Origin: JBFWQM01 sp050249455
GTDB taxonomy: Bacteria > Pseudomonadota > Alphaproteobacteria > MPNO01 > VGEU01
Assembly (NCBI GenBank): GCA_050249455.1
Contig: JBFWQM010000274.1
Location: forward strand, 1-6,535
Direction: 5' to 3'
DNA length: 6,535 bases
The notes below the pieces were generated by a model. The model made no database searches. It saw nothing but the letters and a program-made list of their open reading frames with translations, and was not told where the DNA came from. This document shows, in pieces, positions 1 through 5,438 of this stretch (positions are counted from its first letter, which is position 1; the number at the start of each line of letters is the position of its first letter). Position numbers and translations under genes: made by a program.

Positions 1-716
1 CCCGGCGCGAAGACCAGCAGGCGGCCGGGCTCGAACACCGTGCCGTCGGCCTCCACGGCACCCTCGATCAGGTAGGCCGCGCGCTCCTCGTGCGGCGCCT
101 CCACCGGCAGGGTCGCGCCGGCCGCCAGCGACACGTCCGCATAGAACATGTCGGAGAACGTCTGCACCGGCGAGGTCTTGCCGAACAGGCTGCCGGCGAC
201 GACCCGCGCCGACTTTCCGTCGCCCTCCAAAGCAGGCAGGGTGGTGCCTGCGTGATGGACGAAGGCGGGCTCGGCTTCCTCGTGCCGCTGCGGCAGCGCG
301 ACCCAGATCTGCAGGCCGGACATCGAATGCCCGGCGGCGCGGCGGTCGGGGTCGGCGCGCTCGGAATGGGCGATGCCGCGCCCGGCGGTCATCCAGTTGA
401 CGTCGCCCGGCACGATCGGCTGCAGGCTGCCCAGGCTGTCGCGGTGCACGATGGTGCCGTCGAACAGGTAGGTCACGGTGGCAAGCCCGATATGCGGGTG
501 CGGGCGGACCTCGATCCCCTTGCCCGGCGCGAACGTCACCGGCCCCATCTGGTCGAAGAAGATGAACGGCCCGACCAGCCGGCGCTGCGCCGACGGCAGC
601 ACCCGGCGCACGTCGAAGCCGCCGATGTCGCGGGCGCGCGGCACGATGACCGTCTCCACCGTGGGGCATGCGCCGGCGGGATCGGCGTTCGGCGTCTCGG
701 CGGGCTGCCAGCTCAT
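1..716 (-). CDS. Pirin family protein (bicupin), 3' end cut by window edge
   Basis: Read on the minus strand from ATG at 716, an uninterrupted frame of 238 codons runs off the left edge. It begins MSWQPAETPN and is clearly a pirin. The N-terminal cupin carries HPHIG (residues 73-77) followed by WMTAGRGIAHSE (108-119). By analogy with pirin structures, H73, H75, H117 and E119 would be the four ligands of the single metal (usually Fe). The second, C-terminal cupin begins around residue 190 and is incomplete; family members are usually about 280-300 residues, so some 45-60 are missing. Start choice: GAGGAG lies 9 nt upstream of ATG 716, whereas the in-frame ATG at 725 abuts the SD and is too close. 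Pirins are cytoplasmic or nuclear cupins; some show quercetin 2,3-dioxygenase activity, but the substrate here cannot be told. It is transcribed divergently from a second pirin at 891 and differs from it strongly outside the motifs. Confidence 0.93.
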   Translation of the reverse strand, partial: MSWQPAETPNADPAGACPTVETVIVPRARDIGGFDVRRVLPSAQRRLVGPFIFFDQMGPVTFAPGKGIEVRPHPHIGLATVTYLFDGTIVHRDSLGSLQPIVPGDVNWMTAGRGIAHSERADPDRRAAGHSMSGLQIWVALPQRHEEAEPAFVHHAGTTLPALEGDGKSARVVAGSLFGKTSPVQTFSDMFYADVSLAAGATLPVEAPHEERAAYLIEGAVEADGTVFEPGRLLVFAP

Positions 717-725
717 CGGGCGCAT

Positions 726-731
726 CTCCTC
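726..731 (-). promoter_or_regulatory. Ribosome-binding site of the minus-strand pirin
   Basis: The minus strand reads GAGGAG here, a strong anti-16S match 9 nt before ATG at 716. It decides the start codon against the in-frame ATG at 723-725, which directly follows it. Confidence 0.75.
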
Positions 732-754
732 GGCGGAAGCAGGGAACGGGTGCA

Positions 755-767
755 ATATGGGCCGGCG
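755..767 (-). repeat. Copy 1 of a duplicated 13-bp promoter-region element
   Basis: On the minus strand this reads CGCCGGCCCATAT and ends 38 nt before the start codon of the minus-strand pirin. The plus-strand copy at 845-857 reads CGCAGGCCCATAT (12 of 13 identical, the last 9 exactly). Each copy therefore has the same orientation and nearly the same distance relative to its own gene. CATATT at its end resembles a weak -10 hexamer (4 of 6), so it may be a core promoter element or a regulator site. Confidence 0.45.
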
Positions 768-844
768 GTCGGCAAAGGCCAGCAACGCGCCGGCACCAGA
801 CTGTCCATGCTTGAGCGACAATCGGACGGTTTTCTGCGCGCTGT

Positions 845-857
845 CGCAGGCCCATAT
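845..857 (+). repeat. Copy 2 of a duplicated 13-bp promoter-region element
   Basis: This reads CGCAGGCCCATAT and ends 33 nt before ATG 891 of the plus-strand pirin. It pairs as an inverted repeat with 755-767 (12 of 13 positions). The following base makes CATATC, a poor -10 match, and I find no good -35 at 16-18 bp, so a shared operator or activator site is as plausible as a promoter. Confidence 0.45.
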
Positions 858-878
858 CAGCGGCCGACCCTCAACTCC

Positions 879-883
879 GGGAG
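879..883 (+). promoter_or_regulatory. Ribosome-binding site of the plus-strand pirin
   Basis: GGGAG lies 7 nt upstream of ATG 891. The reading frame stays open far upstream, with an in-frame ATG at 807, but that ATG has no SD and its extension has no pirin similarity. This site therefore fixes the start at 891. Confidence 0.7.
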
Positions 884-890
884 ACGATCC

Positions 891-1751
891 ATGGCCCCCG
901 CCGCCACCAGCGAGATCCGACGCGTCAAGGCCGTCGTGCGCGGACGTCCCGCCAGCGACGGCGCCGGCGTGCGGCTGACCCGCGTGATCGGCCAGCCGGT
1001 GCTGCCCGACCTCGACCCGTTCCTGCTGCTCGACGAGTTCCGCTCGGCCGAAGGGTCGGACTATGTCGGCGGCTTCCCCGACCACCCGCACCGCGGCTTC
1101 GAGACGGTGACCTACATGCTCGCCGGCCGCATGCGCCACGGCGACAACCAGGGCAATGTCGGGTTGCTGGCGCCGGGCAGCGTGCAGTGGATGACCGCCG
1201 GCCGCGGCATCGTGCATTCCGAGATGCCGGAGCAGGAAGACGGCCTGCTCTGGGGCTTCCAGCTCTGGGTCAACCTGCCGGCGAAGGACAAGATGACCGC
1301 CCCGCGCTATCAGGACATCGCCGCCGATGCGATCCCCGAGGCGGACCTGCCCGGCGGCGTGCGGGTGCGCGTCATCGCCGGCACGGCGGACGGCGTCACC
1401 GGGCCGGTGTCGGGCGTGGCAACGGCGCCGGTCTACCTCGACGTCGCGCTGCCGGCCGGGGCGCGGTTCGACCACGTCCTGCCCGGCGGCCACACGGCCT
1501 TCGCATACGTGTTCGAGGGTGAGGCGCGCATCGGCCCCGACGGCGCGGCGGAGGCGGTGCGACGGGGCGAGATCGCGGTGCTCGGCGACGGCGGCCCGTT
1601 CTCGGCCGCCGCGGGCGACGCGCCGGCCCGGCTGATCCTGGTCGCCGGCCGGCCGCTGAACGAGCCGGTCGCCAAGTACGGCCCGTTCGTGATGAACACG
1701 CCGGAGGAAGTCCGCCAGGCCGTCGAGGACTACCGGGCGGGACGGTTCTGA
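891..1751 (+). CDS. Pirin family protein (classical bicupin type)
   Basis: Complete gene of 286 residues, the usual pirin length. Starting near residue 9 it has the standard order: VKAVVRGRP, DPFLLLDEF (42-50), FPDHPHRGFETVTYML (62-77), then QWMTAGRGIVHSEMP (99-113). H65, H67, H109 and E111 match the four metal ligands of human pirin (HxH and HxE), so a functional Fe-type site is expected. The C-terminal cupin (about 180-255) ends in the typical pirin tail RPLNEPVAKYGPFVMNT with an amphipathic helix after it. No signal peptide or membrane segment is seen, so it should be cytoplasmic. The family includes quercetin 2,3-dioxygenases and redox-sensing co-regulators; substrate and role here are not deducible. 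It lies head-to-head with another pirin 174 bp away and is separated from bioF by 205 non-coding bases, so it is probably not part of the biotin operon. Confidence 0.94.
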   Translation: MAPAATSEIRRVKAVVRGRPASDGAGVRLTRVIGQPVLPDLDPFLLLDEFRSAEGSDYVGGFPDHPHRGFETVTYMLAGRMRHGDNQGNVGLLAPGSVQWMTAGRGIVHSEMPEQEDGLLWGFQLWVNLPAKDKMTAPRYQDIAADAIPEADLPGGVRVRVIAGTADGVTGPVSGVATAPVYLDVALPAGARFDHVLPGGHTAFAYVFEGEARIGPDGAAEAVRRGEIAVLGDGGPFSAAAGDAPARLILVAGRPLNEPVAKYGPFVMNTPEEVRQAVEDYRAGRF

Positions 1752-1778
1752 GCCTTCCCCCTTCCCCTCGCTTTTTCT

Positions 1779-1822
1779 CCCCCTCCCTTCGTGGGAGGGG
1801 GCGGGGGAGGGGCGTCTCCGCC
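1779..1822 (+). repeat. GC-rich palindromic repeat, copy 1, with hairpin and G-quadruplex motif
   Basis: CCCCCTCCC (1779-1787) and GGGAGGGGG (1793-1801) form a perfect 9-bp stem over a 5-nt loop. The 3' half continues into four G-runs at 1793-1795, 1797-1801, 1803-1807 and 1809-1812, separated by single bases: a canonical G-quadruplex motif on the plus strand. It matches 1848-1891 in inverted orientation at 35 of 44 positions. It resembles the short REP-like palindromes scattered between genes in many high-GC proteobacteria; that family link is from general knowledge. It begins 27 nt after the pirin stop codon. No T-run follows, so it is not a classic terminator. Confidence 0.7.
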
Positions 1823-1827
1823 TCGCG

Positions 1828-1852
1828 CTGCCGCAGATCGTCTTTGCGGCAG
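1828..1852. repeat. Central hairpin between the two palindromic repeat copies
   Basis: CTGCCGCA (1828-1835) and TGCGGCAG (1845-1852) form a perfect 8-bp stem around a 9-nt loop. It sits at the axis between the inverted copies at 1779-1822 and 1848-1891, so the whole 113-bp block is one composite palindromic element. Confidence 0.6.
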
Positions 1853-1891
1853 GCACCCCCTTCCCCAACCCCCTCCCGCGAGGGGAGGGGG
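1848..1891 (-). repeat. GC-rich palindromic repeat, copy 2 (inverted), with hairpin and G-quadruplex motif
   Basis: CCCCCTCCC (1869-1877) and GGGAGGGGG (1883-1891) form a perfect 9-bp stem over GCGAG. On the minus strand the runs at 1856-1860, 1863-1866, 1869-1873 and 1875-1877 make a G-quadruplex motif with loops of 1-2 nt. It is the reverse complement of copy 1 (35 of 44 positions), so the two quadruplex motifs lie on opposite strands. No open reading frame is supported here. Confidence 0.7.
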
Positions 1892-1933
1892 CTAGGAAGG
1901 AGGGGAGTGGGCCTAGAAACATTGCCAACCCCC

Positions 1934-1954
1934 CGCGACCTTCCTAAGGTCGCG
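1934..1954 (+). promoter_or_regulatory. Perfect hairpin covering the bioF ribosome-binding site
   Basis: CGCGACCTT (1934-1942) pairs perfectly with AAGGTCGCG (1946-1954) over a 3-nt CCT loop. The 3' arm contains AAGG (1946-1949), the only SD-like sequence at usable spacing (7 nt) before ATG 1957. The stem ends two bases before the start codon. In RNA it would hide the ribosome-binding site; in DNA it is also a symmetric inverted repeat that a repressor could bind. It does not resemble the BirA or BioR operator consensus I know. An in-frame TAA at 1945-1947 rules out an upstream bioF start. Confidence 0.6.
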
Positions 1955-1956
1955 CC

Positions 1957-3111
1957 ATGCCATCCCTGGACGATGTCGCGCGCGCCAAGCTCGACGAGCT
2001 GGAGCGGCGCAAGCTGCGGCGCACGCTGGCGGTGACCGGCCGCGGGCCGCGCGGCGCCGCCGAGCGCGAGGGCGCCGCGCTGGTTTCCTTCTGCTGCAAC
2101 GACTATCTCGGGCTGTCGCAGGACCCGGCGGTCAAGGCGGCGGCGGTCGCGGCGGTGGAGCGCTACGGCGCCGGGGCCGGGGCGTCCAGGCTGGTCACCG
2201 GCAACCATCCGCTCTACGCCGACCTCGAAGCGCGGCTCGCCCGGCTGAAGGGCAAGGCGGCGGCGTGCGTGTTCGGCTCCGGCTACCTCGCCAATGCCGG
2301 CATCGTGCCGACCCTGATCGGCCCCGACGACCTGCTGCTGATCGACGCGCTGTCGCACGCCTCGATGCATGCCGGGGCGCGGCTGTCGGGCGCGCGCACG
2401 CTCACCTTCGCGCACAACGACGTCGACCATGCCGAGAAGCTCCTGAAGACCCACCGGTCGGAGCACCGCGCCTGCCTGATCGAGACCGAGGGCGTGTTCA
2501 GCATGGACGGCGACCGCGCGCCGCTGGCCGACCTCTCGCGCCTCGCGCGCGACTGGGACGGCTGGCTGCTGGTCGACGACGCGCACGGCTTCGGCGTGCT
2601 CGGCGGCGGCCGCGGCACGGCGTTCGAAAGCGACCCGCCGGTGCCGGTCGACCTCGCGATGGGCACCTTGTCGAAGGCGGTCGGCGCCTATGGCGGCTTC
2701 GTCGCCGCGTCGGCGCCGGTGGTGGACCTGCTGAAGACGCGCGCGCGCAGCTTCGTCTACACCACCGGCCTGCCGCCGATGGTGGCCGCCGCGGCGGGCG
2801 CGGCGGTGGACCGCATCGCAGGCGACACGGCGCTGGTCGCCGCGCCGCTGGCGAAGGCGCGCGCCTTCACCGCGCGCCTCGGCCTGCCGGCGGCGCAGAG
2901 CGCGATCGTGCCGATCGTGGTCGGCACGCCGGAACGCGCGCTCGACGCCTCCGCCGCGCTCGCCGGGCGCGGCTTCCTGGTGACCGCGATCCGGCCGCCG
3001 ACCGTGCCGCCCGGCACCTCGCGGCTGCGCTTCACCTTCTCCGCAATGCACGACGATGCCGACGTGATGCGCCTCGCCGACGCGGTCGCCGCGCTCGGGA
3101 TCGCGGGATGA
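1957..3111 (+). CDS. bioF: 8-amino-7-oxononanoate synthase BioF
   Basis: 384 residues, the normal length for BioF. It is a PLP enzyme of the alpha-oxoamine synthase family that condenses pimeloyl-ACP (or -CoA) with L-alanine to 8-amino-7-oxononanoate, the first committed step of biotin ring assembly, in the cytosol. Visible landmarks: FCCNDYLGL (45-53), GAGASRLVTGNH (73-84), SHAS with H134 that stacks on PLP, VDDAHGFGV (206-214) with D207 and H210 contacting the cofactor, and TLSKAVGAYGG (237-247) with K240 as the Schiff-base lysine. Other family members (KBL, ALAS, SPT) are less likely given the length and the partner gene bioD, which overlaps its stop by ATGA. ATG 1957 is fixed by an in-frame TAA just upstream and by the absence of another start codon before residue 26. 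Its ribosome-binding site is buried in a hairpin. Confidence 0.95.
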   Translation: MPSLDDVARAKLDELERRKLRRTLAVTGRGPRGAAEREGAALVSFCCNDYLGLSQDPAVKAAAVAAVERYGAGAGASRLVTGNHPLYADLEARLARLKGKAAACVFGSGYLANAGIVPTLIGPDDLLLIDALSHASMHAGARLSGARTLTFAHNDVDHAEKLLKTHRSEHRACLIETEGVFSMDGDRAPLADLSRLARDWDGWLLVDDAHGFGVLGGGRGTAFESDPPVPVDLAMGTLSKAVGAYGGFVAASAPVVDLLKTRARSFVYTTGLPPMVAAAAGAAVDRIAGDTALVAAPLAKARAFTARLGLPAAQSAIVPIVVGTPERALDASAALAGRGFLVTAIRPPTVPPGTSRLRFTFSAMHDDADVMRLADAVAALGIAG

Positions 3112-3794
3112 GGGGCGTCTTCGTCACCGGCACCGGTACGGGAGTCGGCAAGACCCTGGTAACGGCGGTGATGGCGCGCCAGCTGCGCGAGCGCGGCGTC
3201 GCGGTGCGCGCGGTGAAGCCGGTCATCACCGGCTTCGATGCCGCCGCGCCGTCCGACCTCACGAACCTGCTGGAGGCGCAGGGCATCCAGGCGACCGAGC
3301 ACGCGGTCGCCGGCATCGCGCCATGGCGGTTCGCGCCGCCGATCTCGCCGGACATGGCGGCTTCGCGGGCCGGGCGGCGGCTGACGGTGGCGGAGATGGC
3401 GGCGTTCGTCCGCTACGCCGCGCGCGACGGATCGACCCTGCTGGTCGAAGGCATCGGCGGCGTCATGGTGCCGCTGAACGACCGCGAGACCGTGCTCGAC
3501 TGGATCGCCGCCGCCGAGATGCCGGCCGTGCTGGTGGCCGGCAGCTATCTCGGCACGCTCAGCCACACGCTGACCGCCATATCGGTGATGGCCGCGCGCG
3601 GCATTCCCCTGCGCGCGGTGATCGTCAGCGAATCGCCCGAGAGCCCGGTGCCGCTCTCGGAGACCTGCGCGACGGTCGCGCGCTTCGCCGCCGGCGCGCC
3701 GGTGGTCGCCCTTCCGCGCCTTGCCGGCGGCGAGCGCGGCTGGGCGCAGGCGCCCGACCTCGCCGGCTTCGCGCTGCCGCCGGAAGAGGCCTGA
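3108..3794 (+). CDS. bioD: ATP-dependent dethiobiotin synthetase BioD
   Basis: 228 residues (E. coli BioD is about 225). It closes the ureido ring of 7,8-diaminopelargonate with CO2 and ATP to give dethiobiotin. The P-loop GTGTGVGKT occupies residues 8-16 (K15, T16). KPVITG (37-42) supplies K37, equivalent to the E. coli lysine that binds substrate; SD (49-50) and VEGIGG (113-118, E114) fit the Mg/substrate acids; FAPPISPDMAA (75-85) is the usual mid-region. The stretch AVIVSESPES (170-179) has Ser where E. coli has the Asn that reads the adenine base, an oddity noted separately. ATG 3108 overlaps the bioF TGA (ATGA) and has only a weak SD, so translation is probably coupled to bioF. A 103-bp gap separates it from pntAA. 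Confidence 0.94.
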   Translation: MRGVFVTGTGTGVGKTLVTAVMARQLRERGVAVRAVKPVITGFDAAAPSDLTNLLEAQGIQATEHAVAGIAPWRFAPPISPDMAASRAGRRLTVAEMAAFVRYAARDGSTLLVEGIGGVMVPLNDRETVLDWIAAAEMPAVLVAGSYLGTLSHTLTAISVMAARGIPLRAVIVSESPESPVPLSETCATVARFAAGAPVVALPRLAGGERGWAQAPDLAGFALPPEEA

Positions 3795-3816
3795 ACGAGG
3801 TGTCCGCGCAACGGGC

Positions 3817-3845
3817 TTGGCAAAACCGGCGCGAGGGGGCATCTT
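3817..3845 (+). promoter_or_regulatory. Candidate sigma-70-type promoter for the pnt operon
   Basis: TTGGCA (3817-3822, 5 of 6 to TTGACA), a 17-bp spacer, then CATCTT (3840-3845, 3 of 6 to TATAAT) lie in the only sizeable gap between bioD and pntAA. Transcription would begin near 3852, leaving a leader of about 45 nt. The -10 is weak, so this is a guess based on position and spacing. Confidence 0.3.
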
Positions 3846-3897
3846 CGCGGCCGGGCCGACCCCAAGAAGCCGACGCGTAGACGGGAATAGGGGGCTG

Positions 3898-5052
3898 ATG
3901 AAGATCGCCATACCGAAAGAACGGCGACAGGGCGAGGGCCGCGTCGCGGCATCGCCCGCGACGGTCAAGAAGTTCAGGGAGCTGGGACTCGAGGTGATCG
4001 TGGAGGCGGGCGCCGGCGCGGCGTCGTCGATCCCCGATTCCGCCTTCGCCGACGCCGGCGCGACCATCGCCCCCGACGCGCGCGCTGCGCTCGCCGATGC
4101 CGATGTCGTGCTCAAGGTGCAGCGGCCGCTGACCGCGGCGGAGGGCGGGCCGGACGAGCTCGCGCTCGTGAAGCGCGGCGCCGTGCTGATCGGCACCCTC
4201 AGCGCGCTGACCAGCCGCGACCAGGTCGCCGCCTATGCGCAGAACGGCGTCACCGCCTTCGCGCTGGAGCTCCTGCCGCGCATTACCCGCGCGCAGTCGA
4301 TGGACATCCTGTCGTCGCAGTCGAATCTCGCCGGCTACAAGGCGGTGCTCGACGCGGCGGCGGAATACGGCCGCATCTTCCCGATGATGATGACCGCGGC
4401 CGGCACCCTGCCGCCGGCGCGGGTCATCGTGCTGGGCGCCGGCGTGGCCGGGTTGCAGGCGATCGCGACCGCCCGCCGCCTCGGCGCCATCGTCACCGGC
4501 TACGACGTGCGGCCGGCGGTGAAGGAGCAGGTCGAGAGCCTGGGCGCCAAGTTCCTCGACGTCGACCCGGCGGCCACCGCGGCGGCGGAGACCGCCGGCG
4601 GCTACGCCCGCGAGATGGGCGAGGACTACCAGAAGAAGCAGGAGCAGGTGCTGCACGAGTCGCTGAAGAAGCAGGACATCGTGATCTGCACCGCGCTGAT
4701 CCCCGGCCGCAAGGCGCCGGTGCTGGTGACCGAGGCGATGGTCGCCGACATGCGCCCCGGCTCAGTGATCGTGGACCTCGCGGTGGAGCAGGGCGGCAAC
4801 TGCCCGCTCAGCCGGCCGGGCGAGGTGGTGGAGACGCCGAACGGCGTGCGCATCGTCGGCCACATCAACGTCCCCAGCCGGGTGGCGGAGGATGCGACGG
4901 CGATGTACGCGCGCAACCTGCTCAACTTCGTCGCGCCGCTGGTCGACAAGGAGACCAAGGCGCTGAAGATCGACTGGGAAGACGAGATCATCAAGGGCTG
5001 TCTGGTCGCCCGCGACGGGGCCGTGGTCCACCCGGCGCTGACGGCGTCCTGA
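3898..5052 (+). CDS. pntAA: NAD(P)+ transhydrogenase, subunit alpha part 1 (domain I, NAD(H)-binding)
   Basis: 384 residues, matching the separate domain-I subunit of the R. rubrum-type enzyme rather than the fused E. coli PntA of about 510. It is the peripheral, cytoplasmic-side subunit that binds NAD(H) and passes hydride to NADP+ on PntB. It starts with the family hallmark MKIAIPKERRQGEGRVAASP. RITRAQSMDILSSQ (128-141) provides R128, Q133, D136 and S139 of the nicotinamide-binding loop. VLGAGVAGLQA (178-188) is the Rossmann glycine motif and D203 in GYDVR ends the second strand, favouring NAD over NADP. GGYAREM (234-240) with Y236 is the mobile loop that closes over the nucleotide. IPGRKAPVLVTEAMV (268-282) and the AVEQGGNCP segment are also typical. 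Start: AGGGGG (3889-3894) just before ATG 3898. The next gene follows after 19 nt. Confidence 0.96.
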   Translation: MKIAIPKERRQGEGRVAASPATVKKFRELGLEVIVEAGAGAASSIPDSAFADAGATIAPDARAALADADVVLKVQRPLTAAEGGPDELALVKRGAVLIGTLSALTSRDQVAAYAQNGVTAFALELLPRITRAQSMDILSSQSNLAGYKAVLDAAAEYGRIFPMMMTAAGTLPPARVIVLGAGVAGLQAIATARRLGAIVTGYDVRPAVKEQVESLGAKFLDVDPAATAAAETAGGYAREMGEDYQKKQEQVLHESLKKQDIVICTALIPGRKAPVLVTEAMVADMRPGSVIVDLAVEQGGNCPLSRPGEVVETPNGVRIVGHINVPSRVAEDATAMYARNLLNFVAPLVDKETKALKIDWEDEIIKGCLVARDGAVVHPALTAS

Positions 5053-5056
5053 CGGC

Positions 5057-5064
5057 AGGGAGGG
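5057..5064 (+). promoter_or_regulatory. Ribosome-binding site of pntAB
   Basis: AGGGAGGG lies between the pntAA stop and ATG 5072, with its GGAGG core (5059-5063) 8 nt from the start codon. The strong site in a 19-nt gap indicates independent initiation within a polycistronic mRNA. Confidence 0.7.
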
Positions 5065-5071
5065 CGAGATC

Positions 5072-5425
5072 ATGGGAAGCGACTCGGCCGCGGCGGCGGC
5101 ATCCATCGCCGCCAGGATCGGCGACACCGCGGCGGTCGCGCACGGCGACGGCTTCATCTCGCTGTTCACCGTGTTCGTGCTGGCGGTGTTTGTCGGCTAC
5201 TACGTGGTGTGGAACGTGACGCCGGCGCTGCACTCGCCGCTGATGAGCGTCACCAACGCGATCTCCTCGGTCATCATCGTCGGCGCGCTGATCGCCGCCG
5301 GGCCGTCGGAGCTGCACCTTTCGAAGATCATGGGTTTCGTCGCGGTCGTCCTGGCCTCGATCAACATCTTCGGCGGCTTCATCGTCTCGCAGCGCATGCT
5401 GCAGATGTACCGCAAGAAGAAGTAG
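5072..5425 (+). CDS. pntAB: NAD(P)+ transhydrogenase, subunit alpha part 2 (membrane anchor, first part of domain II)
   Basis: 117 residues, the small membrane subunit of the three-gene transhydrogenase; R. rubrum PntAB is slightly longer (about 139). An Ala-rich hydrophilic N-terminus (1-27) precedes three predicted transmembrane helices, roughly 28-48, 57-77 and 84-106, and the chain ends in the basic tail RMLQMYRKKK. WNVTPALHSPLMSVTNAIS (47-65) between helices 1 and 2 is the conserved family signature and equals the C-terminal part of fused PntA. Together with the helices of PntB it forms the proton-conducting domain II. It lies between pntAA (19 nt) and pntB (13 nt), each with its own strong SD. 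Confidence 0.94.
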   Translation: MGSDSAAAAASIAARIGDTAAVAHGDGFISLFTVFVLAVFVGYYVVWNVTPALHSPLMSVTNAISSVIIVGALIAAGPSELHLSKIMGFVAVVLASINIFGGFIVSQRMLQMYRKKK

Positions 5426-5427
5426 GC

Positions 5428-5432
5428 GGAGG
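5428..5432 (+). promoter_or_regulatory. Ribosome-binding site deciding the GTG start of pntB
   Basis: GGAGG begins two bases after the pntAB stop and ends 6 nt before GTG 5439. It supports that GTG over the first in-frame ATG at 5493, which would delete most of the first transmembrane helix. Confidence 0.75.
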
Positions 5433-5438
5433 CCCGGC

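Noticed and set aside
811..821. TTG-N5-CAA interrupted palindrome in the pirin-pirin gap, possibly a regulator operator
   Set aside because: It has only three paired bases per half and is easily found by chance. No regulator gene is in the window to support it.
90..890. Upstream extension of the plus-strand pirin frame by 267 codons
   Set aside because: The extension lies antisense to the first pirin gene and reads as Arg/Gly/His-rich sequence without family similarity. ATG 891 has an SD and begins the pirin domain.
1757..1801. Rho-independent terminator after the plus-strand pirin
   Set aside because: The stem at 1779-1801 is GC-rich, but no T-run follows it; the TTTTT at 1772-1776 precedes the stem instead. 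It is treated as a palindromic repeat.
1396..3051. Minus-strand open frame of 551 codons
   Set aside because: It is antisense to pirin 2 and bioF and crosses the palindromic repeats. Its composition is the Arg/Ala/Gly-rich shadow typical of very GC-rich DNA.
2757..4196. Minus-strand open frame of 479 codons, and a similar one at 3625-4656
   Set aside because: Both are complementary to bioF, bioD and pntAA, which have clear catalytic motifs. They are low-complexity shadow translations with no SD or domain.
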